NCBI GenBank assembly: GCA_016185505.1 | Contig: JACPNL010000030.1 | Location: forward strand, 1-45,797 | From: Candidatus Yanofskyibacteriota bacterium | GTDB lineage: Bacteria; Patescibacteriota; Minisyncoccia; 2-02-FULL-40-12; GWA2-44-9 | Length of the DNA: 45,797 nt | Direction of reading: 5' to 3' | Part shown: piece after piece, positions 9,474 through 15,920 of the stretch | Layout: each line of letters opens with the position of its first letter | Numbering within the stretch: position 1 is the stretch's first letter | Made by a program: the position numbers and the translations under genes | The notes under the pieces: model-generated | The model's input: only the letters and a program-made list of their open reading frames with translations | What the model was told of the DNA's origin: nothing | Database searches by the model: none

Positions 9474-10208
9474 CTACTTCAAATTTATGAATTTGTCGAG
9501 GTCGCCATCCAACACTTTGTCCGGCTGGGACGACTTAACCCCGGTCCTATGATCCTTGACCATCTGATACGGGTGCAAGACGTATGAACGGATCTGGCTT
9601 CCCCACTCTATCGCAACCCCGGGTTTTAGCTCGTTGATCTGGCTTGCCTTTTCTTTCTCCATTCGTTGGACCAACTTTGAGTAAAGCATCTGAAGGGCCT
9701 TCTCTTTATTCTGCGCTTGCGACCGCTCGGACTGAACAGCAACGGAAGTACCGGTTGGCAGGTGCGTCACGCGTACCGCCGTTTCCAATTTATTGACATT
9801 CTGACCGCCGGGGCCGGAGGAACGGAACACGTCAAATTTCAAGTCATTCGGTTCCAGTTTAACTTCAGTGGCAACTATCTCCGGCAGGAACTCCACCATA
9901 GCAAACGACGTATGGCGAAGTTTCTTTGCCGAGAAAGGAGAAATTCTCACCAGACGATGAACGCCTGACTCATTTTTCAAGGTGTCATAGGCGCTGTCAC
10001 CTTTTATCTCCGCGGAAACACTCTTCGCCCCCCCCTGCTCTCCAAGTGACCGATGAAGCGCCACAAAAGACCAACCCTTCCTCGAGGCATATCTTTGATA
10101 CATTCTAAATAGCATTGAAGCCCAATCCTGGGCATCAACTCCTCCAGCTCCGGCATAGATGTTCATTAGGGCTTTATTTTTCGCATATTCCATATTTATA
10201 TTATACAT
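9474..10208 (-). CDS. prfB: Peptide chain release factor 2, lacking the N-terminal domain
   Basis: SPF tripeptide (VRISPFSAKKLRHTSFA) and GGQ (SSGPGGQNVNKLETAVR); ORF begins at the GAGGVDAQDWASML region. Confidence 0.85.
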   Translation of the reverse strand: MYNINMEYAKNKALMNIYAGAGGVDAQDWASMLFRMYQRYASRKGWSFVALHRSLGEQGGAKSVSAEIKGDSAYDTLKNESGVHRLVRISPFSAKKLRHTSFAMVEFLPEIVATEVKLEPNDLKFDVFRSSGPGGQNVNKLETAVRVTHLPTGTSVAVQSERSQAQNKEKALQMLYSKLVQRMEKEKASQINELKPGVAIEWGSQIRSYVLHPYQMVKDHRTGVKSSQPDKVLDGDLDKFINLK

Positions 10209-10279
10209 TTAGCATTGGCTTTTTCCAAACGCTTATGTTTTAATCTGTTTAAATCAGAACCTTGATAAACAGAGGGGTT

Positions 10280-12070
10280 ATGAGAGATAAAACGATCTTA
10301 AGGGGTCTCATATGGATATTTTTAGGGTTATTCACCGTCTTTTTAATCAGTATCAACTCATCTCAAAACAATATTAAAATCAGTTTCAGCGAATTTATCA
10401 AAGGGGTGGATGAAGGGCAAATTGACACTGTTACCATTACAGAAAATAACATTCGAGGCCAGACCGTTGCAGGCGTTCACTTTACAACTTACGCGCCGAA
10501 TCAATACGAAGGTCTCGCCAACCGACTAATTGAAAAAGGGGTAGTAGTCAACGCCGCTGAACAAAAAAATAACCCTCTAATAAGTTTCCTGTATAGCTGG
10601 GGGCCCTTACTTCTGATTGCGGGGTTTTTCATCTTTTTCATGAAGCAAGCACAGACAGGCGGGAAAAACGCCATGTTATTCAGCAAATCCAAGGCCAAAC
10701 TTAATCAAAGCAAAAAGAAAGTAACGTTCAAAGACGTAGCCGGTATCGACGAAGCCAAGGAAGAATTACAAGAAGTTATAGAATTTTTGAAAGAGCCCCA
10801 GAAATTCCAAAAATTGGGTGGCAGAATTCCGAAGGGCGTTCTCCTTATGGGCCCTCCGGGTACGGGCAAGACATTGCTGGCGCGCGCGGTTGCGGGCGAG
10901 GCAAACGTACCGTTTTTCTCCATGAGTGGCTCTGGTTTCGTTGAAATGTTCGTGGGCGTCGGCGCTTCACGCGTACGCGACCTGTTCAAACAAGGTGAGA
11001 ATAATGCGCCCTGCATCATATTCATTGATGAGATAGACGCCGTAGGCCGGCAACGCGGCGCGGGCCTAGGCGGAGGACACGATGAGCGCGAACAAACGCT
11101 CAATCAACTTCTGGTTGAGATGGATGGATTTGAGTCAAACGACGGAGTAATTCTCGTCGCGGCAACAAACCGGCCGGACGTACTTGACCCGGCTCTGCTC
11201 CGTCCAGGCAGATTTGATCGCCGTGTCGTAGTTAACAAACCCGACGTAAAAGGCCGAGAAGGAATCCTGTCCGTACATACTCAAAAAATTCCACTCGGCA
11301 ATGACGTCAACCTTACCGTACTGGCGCGCGGCACATCAGGTTTCTCGGGAGCTGATCTCGAGAATCTAGTCAATGAAGCAGCGCTCAACGCGGCACGATA
11401 TAACCAGCAAACTGTTCGAATGCTTGACTTTGAGTTCGCCAAAGACAAAGTACTAATGGGCGCTGAGCGGCGTTCGATGGTAATCAGCGAAGAAGAGAAG
11501 CGGGTCACCGCGGTTCATGAAGCCGGCCACGCGCTGCTCGCCATGCTGTTGCCTCACGCTGAACCCCTCCACAAAGTAACGATCATTCCCCGAGGGATGG
11601 CAATGGGGCTGACCCAACTACTTCCTTTGGACGATAAGCACAATCACTCGCGTGAATACTTGATGGACCAGATCGCCGTGCTCCTTGGCGGAAGAATTGC
11701 CGAAGAAATAACGAACGACGGTAGGATAACCACTGGCGCCAGCAATGATCTCGAGCGTTCTACAGAACTCGCGCGCAGAATGGTGTGTGAGTGGGGTATG
11801 AGCAAGGCCATGGGTCCGCTGACATTCGGCAAAAAGGACGGGAATATATTTTTGGGACGCGAACTGACACAATACCAGGATTACAGCGAGGATACGGCGC
11901 GGCGTATTGACGAAGAGGTCAAAGAGATAGTGACCGGAAATTATGAACGAGCGAGAAATTTACTTGACTCGCGCAAAGATACCTTATTGATCATCGCCCG
12001 GGAGCTGCTAGACCACGAAACGCTGGACGCGGAGCAGGTCAAACAAATAGTATTAGGAGAAGGACTATAA
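10280..12070 (+). CDS. ftsH: ATP-dependent zinc metalloprotease FtsH
   Basis: [26 protein letters not shown] region, HEAGH motif. Confidence 0.97.
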   Translation: MRDKTILRGLIWIFLGLFTVFLISINSSQNNIKISFSEFIKGVDEGQIDTVTITENNIRGQTVAGVHFTTYAPNQYEGLANRLIEKGVVVNAAEQKNNPLISFLYSWGPLLLIAGFFIFFMKQAQTGGKNAMLFSKSKAKLNQSKKKVTFKDVAGIDEAKEELQEVIEFLKEPQKFQKLGGRIPKGVLLMGPPGTGKTLLARAVAGEANVPFFSMSGSGFVEMFVGVGASRVRDLFKQGENNAPCIIFIDEIDAVGRQRGAGLGGGHDEREQTLNQLLVEMDGFESNDGVILVAATNRPDVLDPALLRPGRFDRRVVVNKPDVKGREGILSVHTQKIPLGNDVNLTVLARGTSGFSGADLENLVNEAALNAARYNQQTVRMLDFEFAKDKVLMGAERRSMVISEEEKRVTAVHEAGHALLAMLLPHAEPLHKVTIIPRGMAMGLTQLLPLDDKHNHSREYLMDQIAVLLGGRIAEEITNDGRITTGASNDLERSTELARRMVCEWGMSKAMGPLTFGKKDGNIFLGRELTQYQDYSEDTARRIDEEVKEIVTGNYERARNLLDSRKDTLLIIARELLDHETLDAEQVKQIVLGEGL

Positions 12071-12125
12071 TGGTCCTTTTTTATTATTGAAAAACTGGCT
12101 AATTTAGTATATTTTATACATATTC

Positions 12126-12365
12126 GCCCCCGTAGCTTAGTGGCAAAGTCCCGATAGTCAAAGCTATCGAGGATCCACGATTGTTAGTTGAAAATCAAGA
12201 GCCGCCTTAGCTCAGCTGGTAGAGCAGCACTTTCGTAAAGTGAAGGTCCGGAGTTCGACTCTCCGAGGCGGCTCTTGGTTTTCAAACAATCGGGACAACG
12301 ATTTTCCGCCAGAGGCGGATAAGCTCCAGCCGTGCACGGAAGTCCGATTCTTCCCGGGGGCTCCA
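12126..12365 (+). pseudogene. Interrupted tRNA-Gly(UCC)-like gene: 5' half 12126-12148, 3' segments about 12320-12365 with encoded CCA
   Basis: 7-bp acceptor GCCCCCG/CGGGGGC, D-arm GCTTAGTGGCAAAG, T-arm GGAAG-TCCGATT-CTTCC, U73 CCA; anticodon loop and 3' anticodon strand not found. Confidence 0.6.
12201..12273 (+). tRNA. tRNA-Thr(CGT)
   Basis: GCCGCCT/AGGCGGC acceptor, CACT-TTCGTAA-AGTG anticodon arm, CGGAG-TTCGACT-CTCCG T-arm. Confidence 0.93.
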
Positions 12366-12376
12366 TTTTAAATACT

Positions 12377-12450
12377 GCGGGTGTAGTACAGTGGCAGTAC
12401 GATTGCTTCCCAAGCAATAGACGAGGGTCCGATTCCCTTCACCCGCTCCA
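12377..12450 (+). tRNA. tRNA-Gly(CCC), CCA encoded
   Basis: GCGGGTG/CACCCGC acceptor, ATTGC-TTCCCAA-GCAAT anticodon arm, U73 CCA. Confidence 0.93.
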
Positions 12451-12456
12451 GAATAA

Positions 12457-12480
12457 ATGCCCAAGCCGGCTTGGGCATTT
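12457..12480. terminator. Bidirectional hairpin terminator
   Basis: atgcccaagccggcttgggcattt between tRNA-Gly and the convergent FtsB-like gene. Confidence 0.65.
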
Positions 12481-12859
12481 AATTTCCCGTCAGCCAATCC
12501 CACCATTTCTTGTAGTTTGGCCGTTCTTCAGAAAGCTCCTCGGACGAAGACGCTTTTTGCGAGTTCGCGTCTCTATACACAAATACTACCTCTTCGCCGA
12601 ACAACTTATAGTTTAAACGGAGGCGGGCTTCTTTCTCAAGAAATTCCGGATTTTTAAAATTCTCAATATATCTCTCCAGTAATTGATTATCTCGGCTTAT
12701 ACCGGCCATCTTGTTCTCAATAGCCGTTTCTTCCTTTTTTACTTGGCCCTTTTCAGCTTCAATAGAAATCACGGAAAATAATATCCAGACAGATAAGACC
12801 AAAAGCGGAACAGTTAAAATTTTGGAATTAATCCAGCACATATTTTCCTTTTTCTTCAC
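12479..12859 (-). CDS. Septum formation initiator (DivIC/FtsB)-like protein
   Basis: Single TM plus coiled coil, FLEKEARLRLNYKLFGEEVVFVY. Confidence 0.7.
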   Translation of the reverse strand: MKKKENMCWINSKILTVPLLVLSVWILFSVISIEAEKGQVKKEETAIENKMAGISRDNQLLERYIENFKNPEFLEKEARLRLNYKLFGEEVVFVYRDANSQKASSSEELSEERPNYKKWWDWLTGN

Positions 12860-13322
12860 TTCTGGCTTTATTGATTATTTCAACGATTTTCCCCGGTGAC
12901 GGAGCCTTGTCAAAAATTATCTCGCTTCCCGACGGTGTTTTCATTATTAATTCTCCGTAACGATTAATAAGAGCCGAGAGACCGACCTGTCTGAAGCTTA
13001 TGTCATAGATGTCTCGATAAAGAAGTTCCGTCACGGTTCTTGAGAACACTCCCTGCCTGATATTCAATACAACTCTCTGGTTAGTTATGATGAGAGTATT
13101 TTTGCGCCAAATGTAAATCTTGTATAGAATAATCAGAGTGGCAAGCAATATAGCCCCGACGGCTATTTCCCAAGAATAGCCAAAGATATAAATATCGAAC
13201 CTCAAGAAAGAGAACGTTACGAATCCTGCAAATATAACAGCCCAGGAAACCGCTCCCGCAATAACGGATTTATGTTGCCTGACCATCTTGATTAACTCCT
13301 CATTTTCCCGTAGTGTAAGCAT
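12828..13322 (-). CDS. PH-domain (bPH2/DUF304-like) membrane protein
   Basis: Two TMs followed by TNQRVVLNIRQGVFSRTVTELLYRDIYDISF. Confidence 0.7.
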   Translation of the reverse strand: MLTLRENEELIKMVRQHKSVIAGAVSWAVIFAGFVTFSFLRFDIYIFGYSWEIAVGAILLATLIILYKIYIWRKNTLIITNQRVVLNIRQGVFSRTVTELLYRDIYDISFRQVGLSALINRYGELIMKTPSGSEIIFDKAPSPGKIVEIINKARSEEKGKYVLD

Positions 13323-13325
13323 GTT

Positions 13326-13473
13326 GCGATACTAATATACCCATCCGACAAGCTCAGGGTCCTGAGTTAATCGAAGGACGAATGCATACTAATTATACTA
13401 ATGGCTGCGAATTATTTATCATCAGCATAGTATTTATTTGTATCATTAGAATGAATTAGTATATTAGCATCGC
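13326..13473. mobile_element. MITE-like inverted-repeat element interrupted by a second palindromic repeat
   Basis: GCGATACTAATATAC at left, TATTAGCATCGC at right; inner copy ccgacaagctcagggtcctgagttaatcgaagg at 13345-13378. Confidence 0.6.
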
Positions 13474-13479
13474 ATTATT

Positions 13480-13578
13480 ATGTTCAACAAACGAATACTA
13501 AGAATAGTCACTATTATAGTAGCATTGTTAACCGCTCTAAGCATGTTGGGGTTTTTGCTCTTACCTTTAGCATACTAA
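13480..13578 (+). CDS. Small single-TM protein, 32 aa
   Basis: Read by eye: MFNKRILRIVTIIVALLTALSMLGFLLLPLAY, ATG to TAA; absent from the ORF track (below length cutoff). Confidence 0.4.
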   Translation: MFNKRILRIVTIIVALLTALSMLGFLLLPLAY

Positions 13579-13614
13579 ATAAAAAACTCAATTTCTAATA
13601 TCTAATTACTAATT

Positions 13615-15516
13615 TTAACGCTTAAGCATTTTCAAGAACACCTCTTGAGGTAAATTAACTCTTCCTGTTTCTTTCATTTTCTTTTTTCCTTTCTTTTGTT
13701 TCTCCAGAAGCTTCATCTTTCGCGTCACGTCACCGCCATATAGATAACCCGTCACATCCTTGCGTCGCGCTCTAATAGATTCTCTCGCTATAATTTTGCC
13801 GCTGATAACAGCTTGTATCGCCACTTCAAACCATTGGGGTGGAATAATTTCTTTGAGTTTTGCCGCCATTGCCCTTCCTTCATAATAGGCCTTGCTCTTC
13901 GGAACTATCCTTGAGAAAGGTTCTACAAGTTCACCGGCTACCAGCATGTCAAGCCGCGTTAAATCACCAATCTTCACTCCCGTGAGTTCATAGCTCATAG
14001 AAGCGTAGCCGGACGATACACTTTTTAATTTATCGTAAAAGTCCGTAATTACTTCCGACAGAGGCATTTCGTATTTCAAAAAAGCAGTCTCTTTACCCAA
14101 ATATTCAGTAGCTTTGTAAGTATTCCTGAATGAAGACACGAGTTCCATAACGCTGCCGAGATAAGAACTCGGCGTTATTATTTCAATATCAACTATAGGT
14201 TCGGCGATGCTTCCTATTTTTGACACGTCGGGAAGTAAAGACGCTGACCTTATTTTTACCTCCTCGCCATTGGTCAGTTTAACCGCATACTCTACAGATG
14301 GGCTTGAGATAATCAATGATAAATTAAATTCGCGTTTGAGCCGTTCCGAAATTATCTCAACATGCAGCATGCCAAGAAAGCCAAGACGAAAACCGCGCCC
14401 CAGGCCGATCGATGACTCGGGTTCATATATCAGTGAAGCATCCGTGAGTTTTAATTTACCTAAAGCGTCTTTCAGCAAGTCGTAGTCCTCGGCATTCTCT
14501 GGGAAAAAGCTGGCAAAGACCATTGGCTTGGGCTCCTTATAACCAGCCAAGGGCTGGAAATTTCGATATGTCGATATTTCGATATTTCGAAATGTCGTGA
14601 GAGTGTCCCCCACTCTCACGAGCCCGGGGTCTTTCAATCCGGTGGCTATGTAACCGATATCTCCGGCGGACAGTTCAGCGCTCGCTATAAGCTTGGGAGC
14701 AAAGAACCCGGTCTCAAGAACGTCGAATTTGGCTTTCGTTGCCCAGGACGCAATTTTGTCTCCTCTTTTGAAACCGCCGTCAAAAACGCGAACATAGGCG
14801 ATAACTCCTTTGTATGCGTCAAATGACGAATCAAATATCAACGCTCTCGATTGGTCCTTAATACTTAATTCTTGATACTTAATACTCGCATTCGGCGGAG
14901 GCACTTTTTCTATTACCGCTTGAAGAAGTTTTTCAACATTTTCTCCCGTTTTACCCGACACCTCCAGTATCTCATCTTGTTCTATCTCCAAAAGATATGA
15001 GAGTTCTTCTTTTACCCGCGCGGTTCTAGCATTAGGCAGATCTATTTTATTTACCGCCGGAATGATTACCAATCCCTGTGTCTTGGCCAGATGCAAATTG
15101 GCAAGCGTTTGCGCTTGCACACCCTTTGAAGCATCAACGAGAAGTATCGCCCCTTCAACCGCCACCAAAGACCGCGACACTTCGTATGAGAAATCGACAT
15201 GCCCGGGAGTATCGATCAAATTCAAAATATAAGTTTGATCGCTCTGCTTGTTCGAATTGTTTGATCGCTCTGCTTGTTCGAATTGTTCATTTCGATCAAC
15301 TCCAACATTTCCAACATCTCGAACAGTATAAAGCATTCTTACCGGTTGTAATTTGATGGTTATTCCTCTCTCCCTCTCAAGTTCCATGGTATCCAAATAT
15401 TGCTCCTGCATCTTTCTTTTCTCCACCGTTCCGGTCAATTCTAAAAACCGATCCGCAAGGGTCGATTTTCCATGGTCAACGTGCGCAACGATAACAAAAT
15501 TTCTTATATTTTCCAT
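13615..15516 (-). CDS. lepA: Elongation factor 4
   Basis: MENIRNFVIVAHVDHGKSTLADR, NLIDTPGHVDFSYEV, GFLGMLHVEI; contains three repeat-derived insertions. Confidence 0.95.
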   Translation of the reverse strand: MENIRNFVIVAHVDHGKSTLADRFLELTGTVEKRKMQEQYLDTMELERERGITIKLQPVRMLYTVRDVGNVGVDRNEQFEQAERSNNSNKQSDQTYILNLIDTPGHVDFSYEVSRSLVAVEGAILLVDASKGVQAQTLANLHLAKTQGLVIIPAVNKIDLPNARTARVKEELSYLLEIEQDEILEVSGKTGENVEKLLQAVIEKVPPPNASIKYQELSIKDQSRALIFDSSFDAYKGVIAYVRVFDGGFKRGDKIASWATKAKFDVLETGFFAPKLIASAELSAGDIGYIATGLKDPGLVRVGDTLTTFRNIEISTYRNFQPLAGYKEPKPMVFASFFPENAEDYDLLKDALGKLKLTDASLIYEPESSIGLGRGFRLGFLGMLHVEIISERLKREFNLSLIISSPSVEYAVKLTNGEEVKIRSASLLPDVSKIGSIAEPIVDIEIITPSSYLGSVMELVSSFRNTYKATEYLGKETAFLKYEMPLSEVITDFYDKLKSVSSGYASMSYELTGVKIGDLTRLDMLVAGELVEPFSRIVPKSKAYYEGRAMAAKLKEIIPPQWFEVAIQAVISGKIIARESIRARRKDVTGYLYGGDVTRKMKLLEKQKKGKKKMKETGRVNLPQEVFLKMLKR

Positions 15517-15544
15517 TTTATAACGGCAAATTTCCTGGCTGTTC

Positions 15545-15772
15545 CTAGGATTTTTCTTCAAATTCTTCTTTACACTCACCGCATCTGCCCAAATGGTCAG
15601 TAACAACGTCTTGGACCTCTTTTGGTTGATTGCGCCATATTTTTCTCAACTTGGGATTCAAGTGTCCCGGCATCCAGGGCTTCTCTCTTTCAGAAAGTAT
15701 CCTTTCCCTGTCAGGAATACCGTTTTCATCTATATATTTATGTAATGAGTAGATTTTTTCTCTTCTTTCCAT
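15545..15772 (-). CDS. Hypothetical small protein with CGEC motif
   Basis: 75-aa ORF directly upstream of lepA. Confidence 0.5.
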   Translation of the reverse strand: MERREKIYSLHKYIDENGIPDRERILSEREKPWMPGHLNPKLRKIWRNQPKEVQDVVTDHLGRCGECKEEFEEKS

Positions 15773-15891
15773 AATTATACTGGGATATTACCTCATTCCA
15801 CCTTAAACCTCAACCCCGTTAGGGGTCCGTCTTGTTTAGCGTGGGATTTTGGTTGTATAGTTATGTATTTTATTGCTCATTAAGATTCAGA

Positions 15892-15920
15892 AGAAAAAAT
15901 TTATTTATAAATTTTTTCTG
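15892..15920. terminator. AT-rich perfect hairpin at the end of the DUF4012-like gene
   Basis: agaaaaaatttat-tt-ataaattttttct. Confidence 0.5.

Noticed and set aside
9474-10280. Programmed +1 frameshift of prfB
   Set aside because: No upstream N-terminal coding frame exists; the preceding DNA is the short spacer and start of ftsH.
12149-12175. cccgatagtcaaagctatcgagg as the anticodon arm of the outer tRNA
   Set aside because: It gives an 8-nt or 6-nt loop rather than 7, and matches the dispersed TCCCGAT...ATCGAGGATCC repeat better.
12148-12320. Group I intron in the split tRNA
   Set aside because: No recognisable group I core (P7/G-binding) seen, and the break lies near the D-arm/anticodon-stem boundary rather than inside an intact anticodon loop; left as unresolved insertion.
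12184-12506. Minus-strand ORFs 12184-12417 and 12282-12506
   Set aside because: They lie across the tRNA cluster on the opposite strand; the peptides are antisense translations of tRNAs.
14596-14622. Hairpin cgtgagagtg-tcccc-cactctcacg in lepA as an inserted element
   Set aside because: It encodes LVRVGDTLT, which corresponds to the native conserved EF4 sequence; palindromy may be coincidental.
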